A stretch of DNA of 64,000 nucleotides from Pyrus communis (GCF_963583255.1 NC_084803.1:24650428-24714427), one strand, 5' to 3'; counted from the stretch's first letter, positions 33,731 to 44,809 are shown. A program made the numbers and translations. The notes: generated from the sequence alone by a model not told the origin.

Positions 33731-34104
33731 TAACCGGATGCTACATCATCATTATAATATAACCGCCTTCTTTAAGTACTATGCCCATTTATTTCCCGAG
33801 TCTTGATATCCTAAAGTAAACAAAAAATTGAAAACATTTGTACAATGCGGTCCAATAGTTCGGTAACTTGACCAACTATAAAAGATGGTTTGGTAATGCT
33901 GGAATAAGCAAGGTATTATGTGGGGATAAAGATGAGGCAATATTCAATTAAATTTGTGGTGGGACCCAATTATGTATCACATTAGCACACAACATAATTT
34001 TTGATAGATTTGTGATGGAAGGACCACATTAATTTGTGACATCAATTTTCAGGGACTACATTGATCGATTTTCAATTTGAGGGACCATCTTGATGGAGTG
34101 GGTC
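33731..34104. other. Non-coding debris
   Basis: No gene. The segment 34010-34104 contains phrases such as GGACCACATTAATTTGTGAC and GAGGGACCATCTTGATGGA. These resemble the arms of the Mutator-like element at 42433, and matching phrases continue after the hAT-like insertion (35400-35430). Confidence 0.45.
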
Positions 34105-35396
34105 TAGGGGTGAATTTTTTTTGCGAAATTACCGTGCTAACCGAATTACCAACCGTACTGTACTGATTTTGTGCCAATCAGTAATGGCACGCTATTGTAC
34201 CAAACTGAATTTTTTTTAGTAGAGTATTGGTATTCGATACTATTGCTACAATATTTCTGTACCACTCCAAGGCCATCTTCACAATCCCACATTTCTGATC
34301 ATAGACTGGGAGAGCAGTACATGAACTCAAAAAAGTGAAAAAAAGAAGGGAACTTTCATGAAAAGGGCTTGAGCTAAGTTTATTTCAATAAAAAACCATA
34401 CTATAACTTTATTTAATGAAAAAAAATTAAATTTTAATGAAAACCCCTTATATTTTAATAAAAAGGACAATTTTTTTTTTTTTTATAATGAAAACCCCTT
34501 ATATTTTAATAAAAAGGAAAAAAAAAAACTTAAATTTTAATGAAAAGGACACAATTAAAAAAAAAAAAAACCCCTAAAGTGCAAGGTCATTACATTGTTT
34601 ATGAATTTGAACATTATTTATGAAACTAAACACTATTTTTGAACCTGAACGGTACTATACTATTTATTGGTTCAATTTCATAAATAGAGCCTTGTTTTTT
34701 GTCCACTTTCATAAATAGTCTCTAGTTATTGGTCGTGTTTCATAAATAGTGCCTAGTTATTGGGTTTAGTTTTATAAATAATGTATAGTAATTGATACAG
34801 TTTTATAAATAGTGTCTTTTTCTTGGCCCGATTTCATAAATAGTGTCTAGTTATTGGTCCAGTTTCATAAATAATGTCTATTTATTGGTCCGTCTAATTT
34901 TTTTGTTATGTTATAAATATTGTCTAGTTCTTACTCCAGTTTCATAAATAGTGTATAATCCAGTTTCATAAATAGTTTGCACCTATTGATTTAGTTTTAG
35001 AAATAATGCCTAATTCTTGTTTTTGTTTCATAAATAGTGTTTACTTATTGGTCTAATGTCATAAATAGTGTCTACTTATTGGTCCAATGTCATAAATAAT
35101 GTCTACTTATTTGTTTAGTTTCATGAATAATGTTTACTTATTGGTGAAGTTTTATAAATAGTGTTTAATTCTTGGTTTAGTTTCATAAGGTTTGAAACTT
35201 ATACCTTTTTTGGTCTTGTAAAAGCACCCACGGTGCTGAAAACGATAAACTCAGAAGTGACTATTTAGACCAAAACCTTCTCAGTAATACCAAAATTCGA
35301 TATACCAAAAATTTAGCATGGTAATGGTTATTAATTTTGCCATACCAAAAGTTTGGTATGATAATTGGTACGGTAACCGTACATAAACCACCCCTA
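34105..35396. mobile_element. hAT-like non-autonomous element, 1.3 kb, with internal minisatellite
   Basis: The left end is TAGGGGTGAATTTT and the right end is AAACCACCCCTA. The flanking octamers AGTGGGTC (34097-34104) and AATGGGCC (35397-35404) match at six of eight positions, suggesting an old 8-bp target duplication. Subterminal sequences (CCGTACTGTACTGATTTTGT; GGTACGGTAACCGTACATAA) are palindromic in character. The interior holds the ATAAATAGTGTC minisatellite. No transposase is visible. Confidence 0.65.
34668..35190. repeat. Minisatellite, ~16 units of about 31 bp
   Basis: The unit consensus is about TTTCATAAATAGTGTC followed by TAGTTATTGGTCCAG. Units vary by substitution and by small length changes. 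Just upstream (about 34600-34650) the same motif occurs once or twice in inverted orientation (CATTATTTATGAAACTAAAC), so the array can pair with it. Confidence 0.85.
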
Positions 35397-35404
35397 AATG
35401 GGCC

Positions 35405-37068
35405 AATTTCAGAGATCATTTGTGATGAAAATTCTTTTTACTTTGAAACCCACACCAAAGAAAAATATCTCACCCACTCTTTACACACCAGCCACCCTTT
35501 GCAAGTGGGTGAGATACTTTCTTGCAATTACATAAAGTTTTGACACTTTTGTGTATTTGCACTTTGACTCAAAAATTTATGTTTTTACATAAATGTCCAA
35601 AATAAGCAAGGACAAATTATTTTGTTCTTTTAATGAAGTTTTTGTAATTGTTGAAATTTTTGGGTTGTAATTCTAATAAGATGAAGTTGTGGACTTTTGT
35701 GTATTAACAAAGTGAGCGCAAAAATGTGTGTTTTATGCATAATGACCCAAAGGTTGAGGTTATTGCATTTTGGCTCAAATTAGCTTGAACACAAGATAGT
35801 TTTGTCCCTTTAAATGAGAATGTGATTTTCATTTTGTTTAGCTCCAAGAAAATCAATTATATGGATCCAAAAACCAATTGTTTGTTCTATTCTAGTTTAA
35901 TTAGTGTTGTTATTAGTTAAGTTATAAGAACTCGGCTGGGCTATTGTTGTTTTGGATTGGAGCACCTTGAACTTACGTAAACTGATGTTGCTCTTGGCCC
36001 AAATATTGCACTTTCGCTTTTGAGCAACCGAACCTTTGTGGCGTGAGCAGCCAAACCTTCATGTCCATGCCATGTTTAGACAGTTGCAATGGCTTTTCGA
36101 ATTTGGCTGCTCACGCATCCCAATTTTCCGGACAAATTGATCATTACACGTTCATGTGGAGAAATTTTGAATTGTGACGGGAATACGGATGGTACATCAC
36201 GTGTTTTTATGTAAGTGATAGGAAATTTTATTTTTTAAGTTATTAACATTTTAACACTCATATCTAACCATTTATTTAACGACACGTGATATATCATTTC
36301 ATGTGGTAGTCATATTGAAAAATCTTTCGTTCATGTAAATTCTCTATTCGAATCGAGCTGCGTGAAAGTGTAACACACTTGTTGCGTAGATTTCAATCTC
36401 AGTTTTATGATGATGTTTCGAATGTATTCGTTATTCTCGTTCCAATTATTTCCCAATCATAGATCGATAGACAACTAGCACAACATGTTCCACGAGCCAA
36501 CCTTTTTCTTAAAAACATATTCTTTCTTCTTCCCCATCTTTCACCTTCTTTTTTATTTGGACGAACTATATAGTTGTCGTCATCTGTGTTTACTATGAGT
36601 AACTCCTCTCACAAGATGAGGACACGTACATTCATGTATGTAAGTGTCCCTTTCTCTTTTGTCTCATTCAAGTTGGTGAGCTATATAATTCCTGGGAATA
36701 GACACTTTCTTTGCCACGGGTTATTTTAAATTTTTTATATTGTCATAGGACAAAACTGCCCTTTGCATTTTGAAATTTAAAAATTTAAAAGGGAGAAGTA
36801 ATGACATACTAAATTAGAAATAAAATACAGGAAAGTCTTTCAAACTAAAAAAATAATTTTTATTTTTATTTTTTTAAATTACTCAATCGATATAATATTA
36901 TTTGAGCAACTAAAACAGTACAAAAAATGAGCAACAGAAAACTGATAAAAATGAAGAAGCTGAAGAATTAAGCGAGTCAAACTTCTGATAGGGTTTGAGC
37001 CATCGGACTACTAAGTAGCACCTTACTCTCTAGCACACCTAAGAGGTTTACAAAGAACAGTCATCAAT
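35405..37068. other. Intergenic spacer
   Basis: No gene is recognisable. A small inverted pair around 36187-36300 (ACATCACGTG...CACGTGATAT) may be a minor MITE. The remainder is AT-rich with no long frames. Confidence 0.4.
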
Positions 37069-37080
37069 TACACAATTAGG

Positions 37081-37551
37081 CTCTCGTGTCGCTTCCGTCT
37101 TTGCCATTAAGCTAGACTCATAAAGCACGCCACCTTTGCCACAAAGCCTGCAAAATCTCATGCCACCCATCCAAAACCACCTTGTCTTGACTCCTTGATC
37201 CAAGCTCCATCACAATGGTTTGTATTGATAAGGACTTTGAGGTTGTTCAGGTTGAGTCAGACTCCAATATCTCCTGGACATGCTCAATGGGAAAATGCAC
37301 CTAATGTTGTGATTGAAGGGATCCTCTTCGGTATTCAACTTTTGAAGCAACAATTGAGGTCAGTAGAATTTATCTTCGCTCCTTGAGCTTGTAACAAGGC
37401 AGCACATTAGTGGCTTCATTTGTGGTAAGAGAAGGGGGCTTTCATAGTTGGAATGGTCATGAGCCTGAATGGTTGTTTAATAAGTTGGCTTTTGATGTAA
37501 GCATCTCTATTCGAATTTAATAGAATTCTTACCTTTGGGAAAAAAAAAAAA
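37081..37551 (+). mobile_element. 5'-truncated LINE (non-LTR retrotransposon) 3' end
   Basis: The end of a plant L1-type ORF2 is visible. One frame has the RNase H-like VEFIFAPXACNKAAH region. After a frameshift comes SFVVREGGFHSWNGHEPEWL, with a termination at about 37520, as in plant LINE C-termini. A 12-base poly(A) ends the element. Flanks TACACAATTAGG (37069-37080) and TACACAATTGGG (37552-37563) are an 11/12 target-site duplication. Together these are decisive for target-primed reverse transcription. It contains stops and is dead on arrival. Confidence 0.92.
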
Positions 37552-37563
37552 TACACAATTGGG

Positions 37564-38480
37564 TTACTTCCTTCTCACTTAAAGCGATTAAAAATGACTA
37601 ACTACCTGATAGAACGACCCTGTCACCTCAAATCCCTTTCTAATTTAAGCTAAATACATCATTCTTCCAACAATAATTCATAAATCTTAAAAAGATTTGT
37701 TTTGGCAATTCCTCGATTATGACATTATATGATACTAGGATAGTACATGCATTATTCTTTTGGGGATGAACTCATTCCCACTTTACGAATCACATATCTT
37801 GACGATATAAATTTTACAATCGGAACAGTTTAATTTCTTAATCTTCAATTCAAGATCAATCTTACAAAAAAAAAAAAAAATTCCAATGTAGGTACCAAAT
37901 AATATAATCATGATGAACCGTCAATTTATTTAATACTTTTGGATAATTAAACGATCTCAAATTCAAGTGATTTTTTATTCATCTTCAAATGAAGATTAAT
38001 AAATTAAACGACTAATCGATAATTTATTTGATCAAAATACATTATTCACAAATAAAAAAATATATGCATCCCTGCAAGCAAGTATTATCGCAACAACATA
38101 TGATCTTCAATGCTGCCAAGAAATGGAGTGTAAGCAACAAATTATATTTTTGTCACTAGTATTTGGCCTCTGACAATAATAGTGAAGCTATCTTCACTGT
38201 CGGTCTTCCCCACTTGACGTTTGTTAATATCCTGACAATAATAGAGAAGCTAATTTCACTGTTGGTCTTCCCCCACATGAAGTTTGTTAATTTCGTGATA
38301 AATTTCTTGCCATAGTTGCTGACTACTTTTTGCCACATTGTGGCCATGCATTAAGCCAATCACACTGCTTTGAATGCTTCCTTCTTTTCTTTTCCTCTTG
38401 GGGGAGAGAGACTCAGAGAGCAGCAAATAAAAACAAGTCTTCTCCTTCACTGCTGCCCCAATTCGCATCACCATTAACCC

Positions 38481-38482
<2 letters not shown>
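37564..38482. other. Intergenic sequence upstream of the GT47 gene
   Basis: AT-rich, without a gene. The last ~150 bp should hold the core promoter and 5' leader of the glycosyltransferase. I see a CCAAT motif at about 38355 but no convincing TATA box. Two short direct repeats (AATAATAG.GAAGCTA, then TTCACTGT.GGTCTTCC) lie at 38174-38212 and 38234-38272. Confidence 0.45.

Positions 38483-38524
<42 letters not shown>
38483..38524. repeat. (CT)21 microsatellite in the 5' leader
   Basis: A perfect run of 21 CT dinucleotides ends 28 bp before the ATG at 38553. CT runs are common in plant 5' UTRs and may influence expression. It is a good polymorphic marker. Confidence 0.95.
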
Positions 38525-38525
<1 letters not shown>

Positions 38526-38552
38526 ACATTAATTCCCTTGTTCTTGCCCTCC

Positions 38553-40079
38553 ATGTTTTCTAGAAAGCAAAGTCCTCCAAGTCCTCCATGGACTGATGAC
38601 GAGAAAGAGAAACACTACTATTACTCCAAAAACAAAGACACCCACTTTAACAATCCCCACCTCCGATTTGGTGCCTTGGTTTTTGTCTTTCTCTCCCTTT
38701 GGTTTCTTGTCCTCCTCCTTTGGTTCCCTCCCAAAACCACACCCATTGTTGAGGTTGAGGTTGATCTTGTCCAAAAATCACAGCAGCAACAAAATGTCCA
38801 CCACCACCTCATCCGCACAACCCAAAATCCCAACAACATCAATACTAATACTACTGGCTCCGCCGACACCACCACCACCTCAAAATCCCCATTCAAAGTT
38901 CCTAGGTGCGACCCAAGCCTGTCCGTCTACGTACACCCTTTGCCGGCCAAGTTCAACCTTGGATTGCTGGACCATTGTCACGCTCTAAACGTGTACACCA
39001 ACATGTGTCCTCATGTGGCGAACCGCGGCCTTGGCCAGCCGCATCCCAAATTAGGCTCCGCCGCCTCGTGGTTCGCCACCCATCAGTTCATTGCCGAGAT
39101 GATCTTCCACGCACGAGTGGAGAACCACCCCTGCCGCACTCTTGATCCAACACGTGCCTCTCTCTTCTATGTCCCTTTCTACGGCGGCCTCCACGCCTCC
39201 AGCAAGTTTAAGGAAGCCAACCTCACCGCTCGCGACGAGCTCGCCGTTGACTTGGTCGACTACGTTCAGTCCCAGCCTTGGTGGAAGAAGCACAACGGTA
39301 GGGACCACTTTATCGCACTGGGGAGGACCGCGTGGGATTTCATGAGGGTCACCAATGGTCCTGATTTCGGAGCCAACTCCCTCCTCAACCTACCAGCCGT
39401 TAAAAACATGTCGGTGCTGACAGTGGAGAGGCATCCTTGGCAAGGGTCAAACCAACACGGCTTACCCTACCCTTCCTATTTCCACCCGTCCGCTTGGCAG
39501 GAGATGGTGGCCTGGCAGAACAGAGTGAGGGGAATGGACCGACCCCACTTGTTTTCTTTCATCGGTGGGCCCAGAAAGGGGTTAGAAAAAGCGGCCGTCC
39601 GGGACGAGTTCATTAGGCAATGCGGTGAGTCGACCCGGTGCATGCTTTTAAAATGTGGGTCTCGGGCCGGCAAGTGCCACGAGCCCAGCGAGGTGCTAAA
39701 GGTGATGGCCGAGTCGCACTTCTGCTTGCAAGCGCCCGGTGACTCGTTCACCCGGCGGTCGACATTTGACTCGGTGCTCGCCGGCTGCATACCGGTTTTC
39801 TCGTCGCCGCACACGGCGTACACTCAGTACAAGTGGTTTTTACCTGGTGACGTGAGCACGTACTCGGTTTACATTGACGAGAAGAGCAACGTGAGTAAAA
39901 GGATCGAAGAGGAGCTGCTGAAGTTTCCGAACGAAAAGGTGACGGCGATGCGGGAAAAGCTCATAGAATTGATCCCAAGTCTGACTTACGCGCATCCGAA
40001 TGCGACTAATCTTGGGTTTGGGGACGCCGTGGACGTTGCACTTGCATCGTTGGCCAAGCACATGCAGAAAATGACATGA
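38553..40079 (+). CDS. GT47 exostosin-family xyloglucan galactosyltransferase, XLT2-like
   Basis: Single-exon, 508 residues. I start at the ATG at 38553; the frame is open further upstream but only through a TTG codon. Type II Golgi membrane topology: a charged 38-residue cytosolic tail, one membrane segment (about residues 39-58), a low-complexity stem with Gln/His/Asn/Thr runs, then an exostosin (GT47) domain at about residues 115-460. Key motifs are LSVYVHPLPAKFN at the domain start, SFIGGPRKGLEKAAVRDEFI, and the nucleotide-sugar-binding region FCLQAPGDSFTRRSTFDSVL with AGCIPVF. Potential N-glycosylation sites include NLT, NMS, NVS and NAT. MUR3/XLT2 relatives add galactose to xyloglucan side chains. 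I favour XLT2 by length and by the HTAYTQYKWFLP stretch; a sister clade is possible. Confidence 0.93.
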   Translation: MFSRKQSPPSPPWTDDEKEKHYYYSKNKDTHFNNPHLRFGALVFVFLSLWFLVLLLWFPPKTTPIVEVEVDLVQKSQQQQNVHHHLIRTTQNPNNINTNTTGSADTTTTSKSPFKVPRCDPSLSVYVHPLPAKFNLGLLDHCHALNVYTNMCPHVANRGLGQPHPKLGSAASWFATHQFIAEMIFHARVENHPCRTLDPTRASLFYVPFYGGLHASSKFKEANLTARDELAVDLVDYVQSQPWWKKHNGRDHFIALGRTAWDFMRVTNGPDFGANSLLNLPAVKNMSVLTVERHPWQGSNQHGLPYPSYFHPSAWQEMVAWQNRVRGMDRPHLFSFIGGPRKGLEKAAVRDEFIRQCGESTRCMLLKCGSRAGKCHEPSEVLKVMAESHFCLQAPGDSFTRRSTFDSVLAGCIPVFSSPHTAYTQYKWFLPGDVSTYSVYIDEKSNVSKRIEEELLKFPNEKVTAMREKLIELIPSLTYAHPNATNLGFGDAVDVALASLAKHMQKMT

Positions 40080-40344
40080 TAAATAAATAAATAGATTGAT
40101 TAATTAGATATTGGATGATGAGAGGTGGATTTTATGTGTATTACCATTGAGAGAAAACTAAGGTGCGTAGAAGGTGGAGGTGGACAAACACCACAGCTTT
40201 CTCAAACAAACCCTGCCGACAGTCGTAGGTGTCTGTTGAGTGCTTTTTTATTATTATTATTATTATTTATTATTAGTATTATTATTATGATTATTATTAT
40301 TTTTTGTTATTGTAAAGAAATATTTTATTTAATTCTTCAATAAA
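40080..40344 (+). other. 3' UTR of the GT47 gene with ATT microsatellite and AATAAA
   Basis: An imperfect ATT/TTA repeat occupies about 40246-40305. AATAAA at 40339-40344 is a plausible polyadenylation signal about 260 bp after the stop. The short frame over this stretch is repeat-driven. Confidence 0.6.
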
Positions 40345-42422
40345 AGGGAAAAAATAAAATATTTGGTCAGCTATGTAGTAGAAAAGTGGCATGTTATGTT
40401 GACTGATGAAAGTAATGCTTTCTTGTCTTAATACTTACGTTGAGCTGTTTTAAATTACCAGTTTGAGTCTTCGTTAATGAATTCGAATTTCATTTTTTTT
40501 AATGAAGTAAAATCGGAGACTAGTTACGGCATATGCATTTGCTTAACATTTATTATTTAACGGCGAAATATAATCATATATGATATTTTATCTTTTTAAT
40601 TAACAGTTAGAAGGTGAACGTTGAGGTAAATAAATATACATTAACTAAGTCTGTGCATTCGAAATTTTATTTTGTAGAATAAACTTGTATATCGATGTAT
40701 AGAAAGAGCATTACTGATCGGTATTGATGTGTAAGACATAGAAGCTCTTTAGCGGACATTTTAAATGGATGTAAACATACAATTTTCTTTTAGGGTTAAT
40801 GGACGTCAAACATACATGTTTAACAGAAAAATTGCAATAAACTTATGTACATTTACATTTTTTGTACATATTTAAAATTTACATCTCTTTTACTAAAAAA
40901 TACATATTTATATTTGTTAGAAATATAATTAGAATCCAAATGTTGTCTGTGCAGCTGAAATATTTGGAGATGCTCAAATATCATGTGAAATAATGCGTTG
41001 ATTACCATTTTGTTTCGTGCTGCTATAGAAAATTTTGACTTTCTGGACATTGTTGAACAATGATTTGAGTTTTCATAAGGGGATCTCATGATATGGCCGT
41101 CTCAGTTTTGAATTTTTTATATCAAACATCCATGCCTTTTAGTAATTTGATAAACTTTTTTTTTTGGTCATAATTTTGGTGCTACATGCACATTATATTG
41201 TAACAAATTTCCTATATAAAAAAAAAAAGTTGGTTAGTTCAATTTATTTTCACAATAATGCTACAATTTAGCAATAATTATCTACGATTGAGATATTTTC
41301 TTTTCAAAATAGTTTAAAATATTTTTAAATCCCCCAAAATCAAACGTACCGAAATAAGTTTTTTTTTTTTAGTAAGTTAAGTAAAAATAGGATTGAGAAT
41401 AATATAAACGTACTAATACACAATGGGTAGAAAATAAAACATACCAGAATAAAAATAATGTACCAATATTAACAATATGTATCAAATCAAACGTACCAAA
41501 ATTGCAAATAAGCATACCAATTAATGATTTTTGTAAATTCAAACATACCAGCAGATAATATATACGTAATATATTGTACCTATTAAATGTTTGCATAACA
41601 AAAAAAAAAAAAAAAAAAAAAGGACTATGATCAAAAAAACATATTTGGAAGAGAAAATATAGTTTAATTACTAATATCCCTACTAAATAAGGAAAAGTGC
41701 ACCATGCAGATAAAATGATAAATTCGAATATTATTTTAATCTCAAAAAATAAAGATGATTATTGGTCAAACCACTTTAATCAAATTTTAAAAAAAACACA
41801 AATGCTTAATTTAAATAATATAAAAAAACTGTACGAGATTTTAATTTTCACTTTAATAAGAGCAAGTCCACCCCAATGGGGTAGGCCGGCTCACTGCACC
41901 AAAAATGGCCCGGCACAGTTCCAATGTCCTCCAGCCCAGCCTAATAGGCTGGCACTCATCCCAAGTTGTCTCCTAATCCGGCCCAGAAAATAGAATGTCC
42001 AACGTGTTGGACAACTGGTATGGGGAGTTAAAATATCAGTGCAGTATTCAAATTAAAGTGTATTTTGCAGACGACAAATTAATTAAGGTGTTATAATATA
42101 ACAAAAATTATACAACAAGAAGAATTGGGCAGCTGCTAGTGTCTCTATTTTATTACAAGGTATTGGGACGTGGTCTTTCGTCGTATAATTAAAAAAAAAA
42201 AAAAAAAACTATTTTTATTATCTATTTATCCTGTAATTTGTATCATCTCTTTAAAACAGATGAGATCCACACGTATTGGAGGGGCTTATTTCTATTGAAG
42301 AAATAATACAAAAAGTGGTACAAATAGATAGTAAGTGTAACACTACTCAAAATAAAAACGTGTGTAAAATAGGGGTATACAAATGAATAAAGAGACTATA
42401 AGATGATCGAGCTGGATTCAAT
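40345..42422. other. Intergenic AT-rich spacer with possible MITE end
   Basis: No gene. There is an A24-type tract at about 41600-41622. A GC-rich island at 41865-41995 (AAGAGCAAGTCCACCCCAAT, then GCCCAGCC and GGCCCAG) looks like one end of a known plant MITE type, but I cannot find its partner terminus. Confidence 0.4.
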
Positions 42423-42432
42423 TATTCAAGAA

Positions 42433-43571
42433 GGGTTTTTATCACCAATGATCCTTAAGATTGATCAAATTCATGATTTTGGTCATTCACTTTCAAAATC
42501 AATCAATGTCATCTCTAACATTCACTATTGTACATCAATTTGGTCATTCTGTTTAAATTCCGTCAATTATTCTGTTAATTTGTATGTGAGACCCACAAAA
42601 ATGGTGACACGTGGATTACACAAAAGAAGAGTTTTTATCACAAATGGTCCCTGACATGATTAAATTTCTCATTTCGGTCTCTGAGTTTCAAAAATCAATA
42701 AATTTAGTTCTTGACTTTCACTATTGCACATCAATTTAGTTATTTCAAATTTTGTCGATATTTTTTTGCTAGTGTGATAATATGATCCCACTAATCCACT
42801 CATATGGCGCCACATGGATTAACTATAAAAAAACTATTTTTTAAGATTTAAAACTAAAAGTAAAATAAGAAATTAAAAGCCAAAACTAAAAGGAAAAAAA
42901 AAAAAAAAAGAAGACATCATTGTCTTCATCTTGGTATGCTCAAAAAGAAAAGGAAGGCACCATGACACCACTGAAGCTCTTGGTCCTCTTGAACTCACTC
43001 CTCATTCTCTCTAGTTAGTTATAATCCTATCAAATTTGAATTGAATGGACTTTGATTTTATCGAATTTAGATTGAATTTTTTTTTTCCCAATTGGGATTG
43101 TGGGATGTGAGAGAAATGCCAACGTGGAATACTCGTCAGTTGGTTTACCCTAAAAAAAATGTTTCTTATAGTTGAACCACTTGGTGCCATATGATTGGAC
43201 TAGTGGGACTACATCAACACACTACCAAAAAATATTGACGAAATTTTAATGGGATGACTCAATTGATGTGCGATAGTGAAAGTCAAGGACCAAATTTATC
43301 GATTTTTGAAAGTCATGGACCAGAATGAGGAGTTTGGTCAATGTGAGGAACCATTTGCGATAAAAACCCTTTTTTTGTGTAATTCACGTGCCACCATTTT
43401 ATTGGATTTGTGGGTTCCACATACAAACTAACAGAATAATTGACGAATTTAAACTGAAGGACCAAATTAATATGTGGTAGTGAATGTCAGGGAGGATATT
43501 GATTGATTTTGAAAGTGAAGAACCAAAATGATGAGTTTGGTCAATCTCAGAGATCATTTGTGATAAAAACC
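42433..43571. mobile_element. Mutator-like element with long terminal inverted repeats
   Basis: The left end reads GGGTTTTTATCACCAATGAT and the right end's reverse complement reads GGTTTTTATCACAAATGATC. Pairing continues for over 200 bp (for example GTTTGTATGTGGAACCCACA-type segments in both arms). Each arm holds a second internal unit beginning GTTTTTATCACAAATGGTCC, so the arms are themselves duplicated. ATTCAAGAA flanks both sides (42424-42432 and 43573-43581), a 9-bp duplication typical of Mutator elements. No MULE transposase is seen. The central 42840-43130 region differs from the arms and may be captured DNA. Confidence 0.88.
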
Positions 43572-43628
43572 TATTCAAGAATATAGAATCTCCTGGATGA
43601 TGTATACATATAGATCATATATGTGACT

Positions 43629-43836
43629 TCAGAAACAAACATCCAAGAGGCAAGAGCAACACAAGGCAGCACAGCATCCCTTCCAGAAGTCATCACCCCT
43701 TGGACTTGGTTTCTACAGGTCCCTGATAATCGTGAGCATACGAAGGTCCTTCTCTTAGGGGATAACCGGCAGGCGGCGGTCCCTGCACATAATAAGGACC
43801 CGGTGCAGTTGAATAAGGTGGGGAAGGGCTTGCCAT
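43629..43836 (-). pseudogene. CYSTM-type cysteine-rich membrane protein gene with a 1-bp frameshift
   Basis: From ATG at 43836 the minus strand encodes MASPSPPYSTAPGPYYVQGP, a Pro/Tyr/Gly-rich head, then GPVETKSKG and a TGA at 43695. Shifting by one base continues DDFWKGCCAALCCSCLLDVC and F, then stop at 43629. This is the conserved C-terminal cysteine-rich transmembrane module of plant CYSTM proteins (about 70 residues in total, as expected). In the family KSKG is followed directly by D.FWKGCCAA, so one extra G in the GGGG run (about 43696-43699) breaks the gene. CYSTM proteins are small tail-anchored stress- or development-related proteins. A TATA box upstream argues for a recently broken gene over a processed copy. 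A real intronless allele, an assembly error or a pseudogene are all possible. Confidence 0.8.
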
Positions 43837-43958
43837 TGCCACGGCGGAATTACTACTTGAACTAGACGAATATTTGCTAACAAAAATCGACGAAGCTAGA
43901 ATAAATTAGTACTTGGCTAAGTTTGGGATATTGGTTTATTGATGATAGAAGAAGCGCA

Positions 43959-43965
43959 ATTTATA
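43959..43965 (-). promoter_or_regulatory. TATA box upstream of the CYSTM gene
   Basis: The minus strand reads CTATAAATTG, about 125 bp before the ATG at 43836. The spacing allows a normal 5' leader. Confidence 0.5.
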
Positions 43966-43989
43966 GATGAAGAAATGAATTGTTGTTAG

Positions 43990-44511
43990 AACTGGTTGTT
44001 TCTTAGAAGGTCGATAACTCATAATTGTAGTACTTCTTTTAAATTACGAGGGAGCCTGCAATCACACTGCGTACATTTCTTTTATGCGGCGAAGAAAAAT
44101 CACTGGACAATTGCTACAAGGCAAAGTCCTACGAAGGCTACCATAACTTGTTCTCATAACTTTTGGATGTATGTAGGAAAGAGGAATCACATTACAGCCA
44201 ACCTACCAACTCCTCGAATCAATTAAGAACAAAAGATAGGGAACAAAAGTATTCTTGTTAAATATTGATACTTGTAGAAATGAAATGCTCATCATGTGTA
44301 TTCATATGCAACGAAACAAAGTTTTTTAATGTCAAATGTATATAAGTTAAGGGGTCATTTGATAAATTTTTAGTTTTCAGTTTTAGTTTTCATCTTTTTA
44401 AATAGGGGTCATTTGCGGGCAGAGTTCTTCTGTTAGTTTCGACACAATAATTCACATTACTTGAATGGGAAACATTATGTGTAACATATATAGCACTAAC
44501 AGGGACTCTTA
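43990..44511. other. Spacer upstream of the CYSTM gene
   Basis: No gene or repeat that I can name. The phrase GGGGTCATTTGATAAATTTTTAG at about 44353 recurs in plant intergenic DNA without a clear element border. Confidence 0.4.
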
Positions 44512-44738
44512 CACTATGTTTAGATAAGGAAAATAAACTTAGGATTTGAACAAATGTGAGAATTTATAAATTGACGTGCACTAATTAATCGTTTGGAGTT
44601 ACAAACATAGGAGTTAAAATTCTCATGCGGAAAAAAAAAATTGAAATTTGGGACCCTCCAATTCCAAAGTTTAAATTTCATGTAAATAGTTGTCATTTTC
44701 AAATTTAAATGAGTGAGTTTAAAAGAAAAAAAAATTTC
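44512..44738. mobile_element. Truncated copy of the CACTATGTTTGG MITE
   Basis: The sequence begins CACTATGTTTAGATAAGG and follows the 15874-16235 MITE through GAATTTATAAATTGA and ATTTGGGACC to about 44738, where similarity stops. The right terminal repeat is missing. Confidence 0.75.
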
Positions 44739-44809
44739 AAAAAACTCAACCATGAGTGGTCACTGACACAGATATGCCACATGTCACCACCATATACCCT
44801 TGTCACCGT

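Noticed and set aside
38538..38552. Upstream start of the GT47 protein at 38538
   Set aside because: The codon there is TTG. The first ATG in frame is 38553, and the five extra residues have no support.
43623..43865. Plus-strand 80-codon frame as a gene
   Set aside because: It is the antisense shadow of the CYSTM coding sequence, which has clear family similarity on the minus strand.
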